DNA from: Heligmosomoides polygyrus polygyrus
Lineage: Eukaryota; Nematoda; Chromadorea; Rhabditida; Heligmosomidae
Direction: 5' to 3'
Assembly: GCA_947396885.1 (NCBI GenBank)
Contig: OX377204.1
Location: 55,601,139-55,665,138, forward strand
DNA length: 64,000 nucleotides
The notes beneath the pieces were generated by a model. The model made no database searches. It was not told where the DNA came from and worked only from the letters and a program-made list of their open reading frames with translations. Each line of letters opens with the position of its first letter. The first letter of the stretch is position 1. A program made the translations under genes and the position numbers. Shown here piece after piece: positions 29,216-39,790 of this stretch.

Positions 29216-31349
29216 ATTTTCCCGTTGCAACAAATCATACGAAACAATTTATCATTGCAGAGTCGTTCTAGATTATGAGTTTTTCAGTGAAACTTGTCTC
29301 TTACATAGGGGACCACTCTCTTTTAGGGGGATTAGTCGGATATATTTCTGCTGCCGTTCTGGAGTCACACCTCTTTCAGTTTGTGTTTGGCCTAGACAGT
29401 TGCTTGCAGCAGCTAGTCGAGAGAAAATTAGCATTCTATTCATCCCGAATAATTCCACGTTCAACTGCTACGAACTCGGAATGCTATCGAATAGCGTCAA
29501 CAACGGTTCTTATCAAAGTGTAGGATCAAGATTGTTGCGTGGAGCTTATTTGGCTGGACGTCTCCGGCCTTCTTCACAGCATACTAAGGTCAAGGGAGAA
29601 ATTGTTCTTCCAAGGGCCATTCTATTTTTTAGCGGCTTTAATTGAACAAAAAAGAACTAGGCGGCTGGTGAATAAAACAATCCAACCGACTCTCTGGAAA
29701 CGGGCGAAAGGTCTAGAAAGTGCTTGTAAATTGACAGTGCCTCAACTCCTGATGTGTTGTTCAAAATAGAGCAATTTAAAATGAATTTTATTGTTTGCTT
29801 GTTTGTCATCCTTTTTTCGTTATCCGGCCATCCTTGGACAACATTATCCGCTATCCCTTGTTCGGGTTTCAAAATTTCACTATCCGTTAAGATGTGATGG
29901 GAATTTGCTGGATCATTCAAAAATGTTGTAGCAAATGTTGGATTCATCATCACAATATGCGACGTTCCAACCCAATCGTAACAGCATTGCTGTCGTGCTC
30001 ATCAAGGCGTTTCAGAATGTTCTCTACGTTAGTATATAAGGCAGTCACATCTGACGCTTCAAGCACACAACTCGTATGGTACCGCGCATGCGATACAGTA
30101 CCCTTTCCGTATTGTTCATATGTGAAGGAACAAAGTTCAGAAGTCGACCAACGATCCTACTTACTAACCAATACATCCTGTGAGTAGTGGTGCCGATCCG
30201 GCAAGTACCACCAGGGCATGGGCCCCAGAAATCAGATCAATAAACACGATTTTGAATTCCCGCCACCAGGGGTGCCAAGAAGCGAGGACCTCGGGACCTG
30301 CGAATCACGCGGGAAGGGGCGCGAGAGAATCCCAATAGCACTTCTTTTTGGTTTTTTTTTAGCGACAGGATCGACGTCACCCATCGCCATCGGTGACATC
30401 ACCCACCGCCACCTCGTCACATCACTCACGGTCACCCATTGCCCGCACGCTCGTGGCCCGTTCATTGGTTTTGGAGGGAATCTGCACCTGTGCTGACTGG
30501 TCGCCTAGGACTTCAAGGGTTCTTGCTAAGCTAGGAAGCGGGCTGACTCTCTCCTCGACCGCACTCTACTCAGTGTTGTGATCGATCTATTCCTTAGTGT
30601 TGTTAGTCTGCAGTTTTTTAATGGTGTATTTTGTAAGATAAATAGTTTGTTGATTGAAGTCTTGTCTGTCTAAAGAAAGAAGGTTGAAACCTTAATACTT
30701 TTTGCACATTTCTCTATCACTCAAAAATAACTATCCGTTGTGTTTGTTTTGCTACACAACTTATAATGGACAGGAATTTTAATGTATATACCTACTGCAC
30801 ATGCCCTTATATTTTCATTTCATATGCGCCAATGAGTCCTTGTTTTCATGCACTGCGAATGAAAAGCTTTCTTTTCGCCCATGCGCATGGAAAGCACGCA
30901 GGGTCTCTGAGGACAGAAGTCTCGCGTCTTTTTGAAGAAAAGACTCAGACTCCCTATAGAATGACCCTGAAAATGGACGTCGGTGTTATACGCAATGTGC
31001 TGCGGCTTGTACCCCTTTGCGAATCTCCTATAGGATTAGCTCTAACAAACTTGCAAGTTGGTCTCAATTCCGATACAACCTGTCCAGAACTTTAGGAGAC
31101 GTCCTTTCACAGACGTTAATTGAAAACGACGGGATATGCTATGAAAATCCAAAGCCTTCGAAGAAACGCTTGCAGCACCAGTTATGGCGACCCTTGCCTC
31201 ATCGAGCGTGTTGTGGAGGTTGCGTGATGAAGCCGTCGGCCCTGAGGTGACAGGGTAAAAAAAGATGGGAAACTCGATATCAGAGCAGCTTCTCATTTTC
31301 TCACACCTGGTGAAGTCACACATGCAGGAGAAAAAAGTTCAGAGTTATT
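29216..31349. other. Intergenic, no supported gene
   Basis: Several frames of 75-110 codons are open (for example plus strand 30766-31095) but show no family motif, repeat or splice structure I trust. 30370-30440 is rich in gtcaccc/catcaccca words. Confidence 0.3.
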
Positions 31350-31640
31350 TCGTTTTTTTCTGGATGCCTCAGGGTTCTACTTCTACGGAATTCCTCGAAT
31401 TCGGCGCCCACAAGTTCTTCCAAAGCCAAACACCAAACCGTGCTCCGCTCCAGGCGATTTGTACGCCTACTAGGCCTATCCAATGCCTCACCGTAGCCAT
31501 CCGATGAAGAAAACGGTCTTTTGTTCTTTACAGACAAGTCTGATACCAACTTGTCGACCCCGGTAGAACCGGACCCTTGGATCTCCTGGGTGTGACCGAA
31601 TTCGGGGAGCCGTCATCTTCTCCAGCTGCACTACTATACA
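31350..31640 (-). repeat. tRNA-headed SINE, diverged copy 3
   Basis: This shares the order of the family blocks (ttctacttctac, tccgatgaagaaaacgg, acaagtctgataccaac) with copies 1, 2 and 4. It is the most diverged and its ends are uncertain. Confidence 0.5.
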
Positions 31641-31852
31641 CCGTATACACAGAAGTTAGATCGTTCATAACTTTCCAGACTACGTAATGGTTAGCGATGT
31701 AGGAAGTATAATGATGCTTGAAAGAACTTTCAATCGCCTCAGCCAGAAAACGTTTAAGAAGCGCCTTTCCAAAAAACAGAATGAGCGCAATAAGTCTTCA
31801 AGTGCACGAGAATCGGCTCGGAATCTAAATCTGTCAGAGAGGAAGTGAATAC

Positions 31853-32788
31853 AATACCGCTCCTAGTTCGTGAACAATCGACGCTTTGCGACAGATTTTT
31901 CCTTCGCGAACCGTTGCAGTGCCATAACTTCGTATAAATTTAATTATATGAAAATTAAATTACACCGTTAGATTCATCTCCCTCCTACCAATCCAACTAC
32001 CTGCATGAGCTTTGGAATTGGACACTCTTGACCTAGTTATGGAGCTCGTCCTCTCAAACGTCCGCTAATTGATCTACGAACCCCTCCGCAAGCGCCACTC
32101 GTCCATCTTTATAGAGCTAAAGAGTTTAATTAAGTATCCCACTACAAATTTTTTTTATCAGATCTGTGGTCTGTAGAGCTTGGCCATCATTTTGATAGTA
32201 GACACTGCGAAGTTTACCGAGTTTGAAGTGTTGACCTGCGCCTGCATGTTTGTAGCGCAATAGCTCTGCGCTTTAGAGCGCTTCTAGACATTCTTACTGG
32301 CTACGAAACCCACAAGCTATAGTCGAAAGGATTCAAACTTGACAGAGTTATTGCTCTCCAAACACGCAGGCGCAGGCCAACACTTCAAACTCGGTAAACT
32401 TCGCAGTGTCTACTATCAAAATGATGGCCACGCTCTACAGACCACAGATCTGATAAAAAAAATTTGTAGTGGGATACTTAATTAAAAAAGAAATTTTGTA
32501 GTGGGATACTTAATTAAACTCTTTCGCTCTATAAAGATGGACGAGTGGCGCTCGCGGAGGGGTCGTAAATCAATTAGCGGACGTTTGAGAGGACGAGCTC
32601 CATAACTAGGTGAAGAGTGTCTAATTCCAAAGCTAATGCAGGTAATGGATTGGTAGGAGGGAGGTGAATCTAACGGTGTAATTTAATTTTCATATAATTG
32701 AATTTGAACGAAGTTATGGCACTGCGACAGTTGGCGACTTAAAAATCTGTCGCAAAGCGTCGATTGTTCACGAATTAGGAGCGGTATT
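31853..32788. repeat. 936-bp palindromic (fold-back) element
   Basis: The outer ends aataccgctcctagttcg (31853) and cgaattaggagcggtatt (32788) are complementary. Pairing continues to a centre near 32320. The right arm has a tandem duplication of about 35 bases containing gtagtgggatacttaatt. The centre (gcgcaatagctctgcgc ... ttgacagagttattgct) resembles a block of the 3.0 kb palindrome near 19360, so the two families may be related. Confidence 0.88.
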
Positions 32789-33502
32789 GAAAGGGTTGGT
32801 GAATTCCTTACGTGCAAGATGTTGACGCATGTGTATTAGAATCAAGAGCGAAACAATATAAGAGTCGCCATTGAAAAACCATTGTTAGGAAATCAATCGA
32901 GCATGCTATCAATGGATGATAAACTTTTCACTTCAGAGAAAAGCTGCGAAGACGAAAGAGAGGAAGCCACCTGGATATTTTCATTCAGATGTGGAAGCAT
33001 TATGAGAATGTCGTTTTTCAAGTGAAGAATATCAAGCTTGAAGCAGGTTATAGCCGCCTATTTTCTCAAAAGACCGGTATTGCGGCTTTCTAGTCAGAAA
33101 TGTTTTTTGACAACTGTTTTGTAAGGCTGTTTACCATTCCAGTAACAAGAATTTTGGATCACCTGCCGTGAGTGTTAACTGTGAGGAGCGAAACACAAGC
33201 ATGAACTTTGCCCTCTAATAACGATTCAATAAAGGGTACCAACAGAATGAAACAAAATATCAAAATTTCACCGGGATTGCCTGGTGGACAGCTGTGGAGA
33301 TGTTTCAATACTTTCTCAGACGCCTCGATCGACATTAATGGAAATCACATTCAGCGGCTGAGACACGCTTATGAATAGTCGCAGTTCCGACTCACAGAAA
33401 TCCTGGGCTGACTTCTTCTATGAGCCGTTTGTGGCACACTTGTTAATTTCGAGTGAATTAGGAAGTGCATACAATGACAATATCGAAATTCTGTCTTCTC
33501 AT
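32789..33502. other. Intergenic, nothing recognised
   Basis: No coding, RNA or repeat signal stood out. Confidence 0.3.
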
Positions 33503-33602
33503 TGAATCAGTGGTTCTATGAATCTCAGTCTCAGACAAACGGTTCTATGAATCTCAGTCTCAGACAATCAGTGGTTCTATGAATCTCAATCTCAGACAAA
33601 CG
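33503..33602. repeat. Three-fold tandem repeat, ~37-41 bp unit
   Basis: ggttctatgaatctcagtct followed by cagacaa occurs three times with small changes. Confidence 0.8.
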
Positions 33603-33943
33603 TGTAAAACTTAGATGATTGGATAGGATAGAAACTCGCGCTACATCCCATAGCAGAGCTTATGATTTATATCCATCGTATCCTCTATTGAGGTCTGAAT
33701 TTACGGTAGACTTCCTAAGACAGGGCGTATATATCTACTACTGGCTTTGCTTCAGTGGGCTCCTGACAGTGCTTCACCCTATGAGAAACATCGTGAACGG
33801 ACAACTCTGAAAGAAACGATCTCCTTGACGCAACAAATCCATCGCCTTCTAGATTACATATTTTATATGCGGAAAACTGCTTGAATTTTCTTGAAAAAGT
33901 TTGGAATCTTCCAATCTACTTAAACTCGATTATTGTTTCCATA

Positions 33944-34262
33944 GGGCGTGGTAGCGCAGTCGAGGAAATGCCAGCTAGCACGTGCACCCGTACCAGGATC
34001 TTTCTTCGGATATCCCGTACCAGGATCTTTCTTCGGCCAACCAAGCCTTCCATTCCTTCGGTGTATTTGGAAATGGGACCTGTCTGGCCTAGAAAGAAGA
34101 AATCACTGATCCGCTCATCAGCTGACCACCGCAAGTCATTGCATAGACCAAATAGTTATTCAAATTGCCTCCACCTAGGAGTAGAAGAATGTGTGGCGCT
34201 ATAATAAAGGGATGGAGTAACGCGTGCCCCTTTATCCTATTTTTCATTTATTTTTATTTATG
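33944..34262 (+). repeat. tRNA-headed SINE, copy 4
   Basis: The head gggcgtggtagcgcagtcg contains TAGCGCAGTCG, a good pol III A box. The body aligns with copy 1 over about 300 bases and the 3' end is T-rich (tttttcatttatttttattta). A 21-base internal duplication (gtaccaggatctttcttcgg twice) distinguishes this copy. Confidence 0.75.
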
Positions 34263-34467
34263 GCGACGGAGCAACGTGTCTAAATTTGTTGATAATCTCA
34301 ATAATAAAAACGAAATGGATCAAAAATTGAAATTCCGTAGAAGCAGAATATATGGCGTAAACCGGAAGGCATGGATTCACACTATCCTTTACCTTCTACT
34401 GTTTTAAGCGATGACCTTAGAAGACTGAAACGCAAGCATCTTCGTGTTTTCTTGCCATCAGAACTCA

Positions 34468-34645
34468 TGCGCCAGGTGGGACTCAAACCCGTATCGCCCG
34501 CTTACTACGCCATCACACCAGCGATGGAACGCAACACCCACACCTCATGGGACGTAGCATCCTGGCCGGTAAGCAGCGGGTACAGGATTCCCACCTGACT
34601 CTAGGATTTTTATCGCAACGAAACGTCGTTATAACAGTTTAGAAA
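34468..34645. repeat. tRNA-derived palindromic repeat, copy 2
   Basis: 34471-34526 on the minus strand gives cgctggtgtgatgg ... gggtttgagtcccacctggcgc, a decayed tRNA head. It is followed by gatggaacgcaacacccaca, matching 26195-26215. On the plus strand a second half-head (gattcccacctgactctagg) and the tail ttatcgcaacgaaacgtcgt match 26600-26640. So two oppositely oriented halves are joined, as in the 26.2-26.7 kb copy. Confidence 0.6.
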
Positions 34646-35497
34646 TTCAACAGCAACTAATTAAGGCCGGAACTGAAGCTGCACTTTGTCCACAAATGTC
34701 TGAAAACCACAGCGAACTAGACCCAACGTATGCCACTTATTTCTGCAGAACGTCCCGTGTACCTGCAAGCTGTTCCAAGATTCACTGATCCATGAGACGG
34801 TGCAGAAGTGGAGAGCAGTGCGCTTCATAGGCCAACGCACATCCGTACTTTGCTGTCCTCGAATTTATTGAGCTCAAATTTCAACACGTTTTGTTGAAAA
34901 GATTTCAAGCTGCGACGGGAGAACATGCTCTGTGGACTGGAAGCTATAATTCTTATCACGTATACCAATAGTATGGTGATGTCTTGTTTTTCACAGCACT
35001 GCAAGCAGTAAGTCGTTCTCCCGTAGCCTATCGTTGCAAAGCACTTTTTCTGTGAATGGTGGAGAATATCAACACGCGCAGTAAAAATAAAATAATGCCC
35101 AACACTGAACTTGAAAAATAACATATGATCATCGTAGCATAAAAGCGTGAAGAGAGGTCTAAGTCTTCTTGTTACCCAAAACGTGCTGCCAGTTCACGAG
35201 TCACTGTGCTCAGAAGCCTTACTTTTTACATCCTTTACATCTTTCTATAGAAAGCTTTCATTTTATTGAAAGTTCTTCTAGAAGACTACTTCACGTTTAC
35301 ATTACTGGTTTAGTGACATCTATAGATGGAAATTCAATGGTACAGTGTTCCCTTTATAGCAATCCCTCTTCCCTACAAGACGCGAGAGTTTGCGATCTGA
35401 CTAGGCCCCGTATTTGCTCTCAATTGAGACCTGTAGTTCTGCAAAACCGATGTTAGTTTATTGCACCATTTGAGAGGAACACACGAAACGGTAAACG
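34646..35497. other. Intergenic, nothing recognised
   Basis: A 99-codon minus-strand frame (34825-35124) has no recognisable motif. Confidence 0.3.
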
Positions 35498-35908
35498 TTG
35501 CTCTATTTCCACGGTAATGAGGCGCCATATGATGGAAACAGAGAACCTTGCAAAGAAAGTGCGGACTTGAGCAGAGCAGGAAAGGAAAGAGCGAGGGTAT
35601 TCTACCCGTCTACGAACACACAGAGGTTCATGATCGATGCAGAGACCCGAGTGGACGATGGGATCGACGCGGGCGCCTTGTTCGACATCCTCGAACGATG
35701 CTATCGCGATCCAGACGGCGGCGCGATTTCGAAAAAGTGCTCGGAAACGCACTTCAGCATAGCAAGCAGCCTTTGCATTGGGCAAGTTCCCCTAAGGAGA
35801 GGAACAGACGGCAGCTTGGTGAAGAAGGCCAAGGTGGACAGCGCGCAGCCCCGAAAACTCGTCCGTCAAAACGCACATTTGCCATGGAATCCAACGAGGA
35901 GCACCTGA
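35498..35908 (+). CDS. Open reading frame, unknown, possibly an exon
   Basis: About 136 codons are open, with the segment TRVDDGIDAGALFDILERCY followed by RDPDGG, a balanced charged composition and higher GC than the flanks. A second plus frame (35548-35913) is also open over much of this, which weakens the case. I do not recognise either product. There is no clear start and no splice sites could be fixed. It could be an exon, a processed relic or chance. Confidence 0.25.
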   Translation: MLYFHGNEAPYDGNREPCKESADLSRAGKERARVFYPSTNTQRFMIDAETRVDDGIDAGALFDILERCYRDPDGGAISKKCSETHFSIASSLCIGQVPLRRGTDGSLVKKAKVDSAQPRKLVRQNAHLPWNPTRST

Positions 35909-36504
35909 TCTAGTGAACGCTATAACTCAGTTCTCGTCATTTATGTAGCCGTCCACTGACATTAAGCTCTAATGTATCGCGTGCTGGGGTCTTGAACCAC
36001 AACTGGAAAGATCTCAACAGAAACCATAGGTAACTTTGAAAGTGCAGGAATATTGTTGTTTGCAAGCCCTACCGTGCCACGAGGTTGTTAGGTGGGATGC
36101 TTACTGGCATGACGTTTCGACCGTATCGTCGTCTTCAGAGGCATAAACACAGTAATTTCTGGCCTAGCTCCAAAAACACAGCGCGAAAGGTCGAATGACG
36201 ATTCACTTTGGGGCACGAGCAGACAACATCTAACAATGAAGAATCGGACTGGTGATGAGAGCTTACCAGCAGCGAGTGATCTCGCTCCACTTGCACATCA
36301 CTGCGAGCTGTGAAAATGGTCAGAAGCGACTTACGCAATACTGTAGATGTATGACGACAGCGCAGTATGACGCATTCGCTACTGGCCCTAGTGATGCTGA
36401 GTAGCACATAGCGCAATCGCGAATTTGGACGATAGAGCATTGCGTGGGCTTACCATCATTTTCGGTCTTTCGCGCTGTGCTTCTTGCATTTGGTCCGAAT
36501 TCGA

Positions 36505-36720
36505 CAACAGTTTGACAATAATGCGAAATGCAAGGAGAGAGTGAGGCGCTTGGGCGGGTAAAATGCGAAGCTAAAACTTCGAAGCATTTTTAGGTTTTTG
36601 AAGGCGAACAGACCGTAAAAACGTCAGAACACCATAAATATTCCACCAAACAATCTCGTAATTAGAAAAGCTTAAAAACAGCTTGACAATAGTGCCGAAA
36701 TGCAAGGAGAAGATGAGAGG
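36505..36720. repeat. Direct repeat, 172-bp spacing
   Basis: cagtttgacaataatgcgaa (36507) and cagcttgacaatagtgccga (36679) each continue aatgcaaggaga. Between them lies an imperfect inverted repeat (gaagctaaaacttcgaagc). Confidence 0.55.
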
Positions 36721-36958
36721 ACATGGACACTGCTGGAATTGAAGGGAATACTGTCCACTTTTGAACTAAATAAGAACTGGCAACGAAAGGAAAGCGGGAA
36801 ACCACCGGGCGGAAATGCAAGTAAAGCAGCTTTCCTACAAAGCTGTGGGTAACAGTGCGTGTGTACGATTGCATACGCCACCATCTCTTTGGCATCTCTG
36901 CAGAATGAAGTCCTCGGCCATGTGACTACCGTAGAAGAAGGCATGATCATTCCAATAT

Positions 36959-37438
36959 TTATAAGCTGATCGTGAGGAATGAGGTAAGCTCTTTATATTC
37001 ATGCTCATCGGGATGAGCAATGAAAGGTCCTGATGCAAAACTATGTAAAAGTAACATGACGCCTGCGTTGCTCACTTGTGAACCTAACAGTGAATCGATA
37101 GCTTTTCTAATGAGAATAGTGTCAAAGCCCCAAGCAACATGGAAGATTTGGGTGAGATTTTGAGGGAGCACTTTCTCAGGAAACCACCTCTTTGAATAAT
37201 TTGATAGTGCGTGCCTGTTTTTCCCGCTTTCAATTTCTGAGAAGTGCGCCTTCTTGCTATTGTTTATAGCTCCGTTTTTCACGTAGAGGGTAGGAACGTA
37301 GAGACATGCCGGTTTTGGGTTTTTCATCAGCTTTAGACCTTGATGTTGAATGACTAGAAGGATCAGAATCGTCTCTCGACATTTTGTGCTCTCATCAACA
37401 CAACTTTGTTTCACGCAATTAATCCCTTTTTCGATCAT
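36959..37438 (-). CDS. Open reading frame of 159 codons, unknown
   Basis: The frame includes LPQNLTQIFHVAWGFDTILI followed by RKAIDSLLGSQ. A possible donor (CAA|GTGAGC) follows SQ. I do not recognise it. The A/T-rich N-terminal part is poor in coding character. It may be a genuine exon or a decayed repeat. Confidence 0.22.
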   Translation of the reverse strand: MIEKGINCVKQSCVDESTKCRETILILLVIQHQGLKLMKNPKPACLYVPTLYVKNGAINNSKKAHFSEIESGKNRHALSNYSKRWFPEKVLPQNLTQIFHVAWGFDTILIRKAIDSLLGSQVSNAGVMLLLHSFASGPFIAHPDEHEYKELTSFLTISL

Positions 37439-37624
37439 CTTGTAGGGCCGCTATTAAAGTTTTCAGTATTTCCGCCGTTCTTTTTTGTGAAGTTCGAGAT
37501 CTTCACCGTACTTCGGTGACCAATCTTCGAACATGCATAAACATTACGCTCAAGTCATTTCTAGCATAATAGAGGCTACGTCAGTGAATTTGAAAAAGCT
37601 AAAGCAACTCTGACGTTTTTATAC

Positions 37625-37807
37625 TACAGTTGTGCTGCCATGACCTATTCGAATGGGGATTCTAATGATTTTCATTCGAATTTGAACATTCGAATTCGAG
37701 TACTTAAAAAATCGCGTTTTCCCAACGTATTCGAATTAGAATATTTGAAATTTGTGAGCATTAGAAATGATTCGATTATCCGAAAAAAAATCGAGGGCAC
37801 AACTATG
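37625..37807. mobile_element. 183-bp hAT-like MITE with 8-bp target duplication
   Basis: TTTTATAC occurs at 37617-37624 and 37808-37815. The ends tacagttgtgctgcc and ggcacaactatg are inverted with few mismatches, and the interior is dominated by attcgaat words. Ends, internal words and duplication length match the 7508-bp insert at 55291-62798, so this is a short member of the same family. Eight-base duplications are typical of hAT transposons. No transposase is present. Confidence 0.8.
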
Positions 37808-37815
37808 TTTTATAC

Positions 37816-38303
37816 TCGAGCAGGGAATTTGCTCGACCGGCGAAATTGTCCACTCCACGTAATAGTGATGCAGTCTACCTCTAGGAGAAAAACTTGTAGA
37901 TGCCCCGATTAGAGCTTAATGAAATATCTATTTAGCAACAAAGTGGGTCACAAAACGGATCTGGTGACGAATAGTCCAAAAAGTTGAGCTATGTACCAAA
38001 AACATCGAAGTTGAACGTTTGAGCTGCTCAGAGATTTTGTGTGGTGCGCTTGAAGCGTTATGGCCTTAAAATGTGTCTATGCACTCATAGAAGCTGTGCG
38101 TAGGGTGCCGCTAGCTGCTGGTTTAGCCCTGAAGGCAGAACAACATTTTATGGACCAAGCTTCGCTTGCAGCTCACCAAAGCCGGTGCAGTTTCATTAAG
38201 GCATTTATTATTATTAGTATATTCATTCAGACAATCGCAACAAAGCTCAGTGGTAGTCGCTTAAGCTTGTCGAGCGCTACTGCTCCTGAAGGCGACATTA
38301 CTT
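37816..38303. other. Intergenic, nothing recognised
   Basis: No coding sequence or repeat recognised. Confidence 0.3.
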
Positions 38304-39110
38304 AGTTACTTACTTAGTTCCTCCAATGCTGCTGAGCATATCGGGCGACGAGACATTTCGACTGATGCCTGCCTTGTTCCAATTCTTCACCTTCACCTCT
38401 GGATATATTCAGTAGTTGGAGGTCCTTTCCGAATGTTCGCCTCCATGTGCTTTTCGGACGACCGAGGGCTCTGCTACCACCTTCGGGAATCCAACACATG
38501 ACCACTCGAGGAAATCTAATGCTCACGCATTCGCAGTACGTGTCCAGCGAGGCGTAGATGTAGAGAAACTATTTGATCCGCTCCGGTTTAGGACTTTACT
38601 GTTAGTCAGCGGTCTGTATATCGTACTCTCAATATCCGTCGAAGACATCTTCGGTGGAAGGCGTTTAACTTTTTGGTGCACTTCACACAGCCCATGTTGC
38701 ACTCGCGTAGGTAACAATAGGGACGACGATTGAGTGAAAAAGCAGCAGCTTTATACATATTAAGCGCGATGGATGATAAGCTCCAAATTGGTCCAAGCTT
38801 TCGAAACACAGATGCCGCCTCAACAGTCCTCGTCTGTGCTTCTGATTCCACATTCCCGCCGCATGACACGGTACTTCCAAGATATGTGAACTTCTGAACA
38901 GTTTCGAGCTGTGATGACTCGACGTTGACATATGCGTTCATATCTGTTCTTCCTAGCCTCATGACTTTCGATTTGTCCGGGTTTAATCGTAGTCCAACTT
39001 CCTTTGCTTCGTTCGCGAGGTTTGTGGTCATCTGCTGTAGTGAATCACTCTTTTCGGCTATGATAGCCACATCGTCTGCGGGGTCTCTCAAGCGATATAT
39101 CTAGTCGAGG
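38304..39110 (-). pseudogene. LINE reverse transcriptase C-terminal fragment (RTE-like)
   Basis: The minus-strand frame reads ADDVAIIAEKSDSLQQMTTN (motif C with both Asp), GLRLNPDKSKVMRLGR and FTYLGSTVSCGGNVE, then LRRILRVRY. A later frame has GRPKSTWRRTFGKDLQ. This is the RT thumb and C-terminal region of an RTE-like LINE. It is 5'-truncated at motif C and ends in a ttacttagtt-type tail. It differs from both other LINE families here. Confidence 0.85.
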
Positions 39111-39790
39111 TCTGTCAAGCGATGTCTCCTTCTCCACTTGAAGCCTGTTTCATAATTTGAGGCGACATAGGGGTCGAAAAGTCGTGTTAGCCTTCGCAGT
39201 ACACCTGTTAGGAGGCCGATTGCAACATTCACCCACAAGCAAACTACCAGAAAAGTTTAGAGTTCTCCTAGGGTTCAAGGGTTTCGTTCATCTTCGAGTG
39301 TATTGAGAAGGCTGGCGGCGCCACACACATTTGATGCTAAAGCGGAAGCAGTATCAGGGGAATGTGCCCCGAAGTTGAAGAATGTCTACGGAGTTCCTCT
39401 CGTTCCAGAAGAGAGCGACGTTGACGTTGCATCGTAGGCACTTACACTCCTGCTGCCGTGACAGCTTTCGGGAGTGAGATAAATGTGTGAAGTGGTTGCG
39501 GCTGGTGCGCCACTTCTGGATAGTGTCGCCTTCCCGAATTAGCCGAGCTCGTCCCAGTCGCCCTCACCTCTTTCGTGACCGGCTGTCGACGGTCACATTC
39601 TCCTTCCATTCTTTCGCGGGCTCCTCGTTCCAAGCACACTCCGTCGAGCAGCAGCGTCTCGTCCGTTTGACCGCGCCCCACCGCGTGTGTGACCAGCGCA
39701 CTTCTATCACCGCTCGCTGCTCACTCTTTTCAGCAGCTCGGTCACCTTGAATTCCGCGAGCACCGGTCAGGAGCACAGCGAGCGGGCGAC
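39111..39790 (+). promoter_or_regulatory. GC-rich region upstream of the secreted-protein gene
   Basis: About 39440-39790 is richer in G and C than its surroundings and lies directly upstream of a signal-peptide exon. It probably holds the 5' UTR and promoter. No specific motif was identified. Confidence 0.35.
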
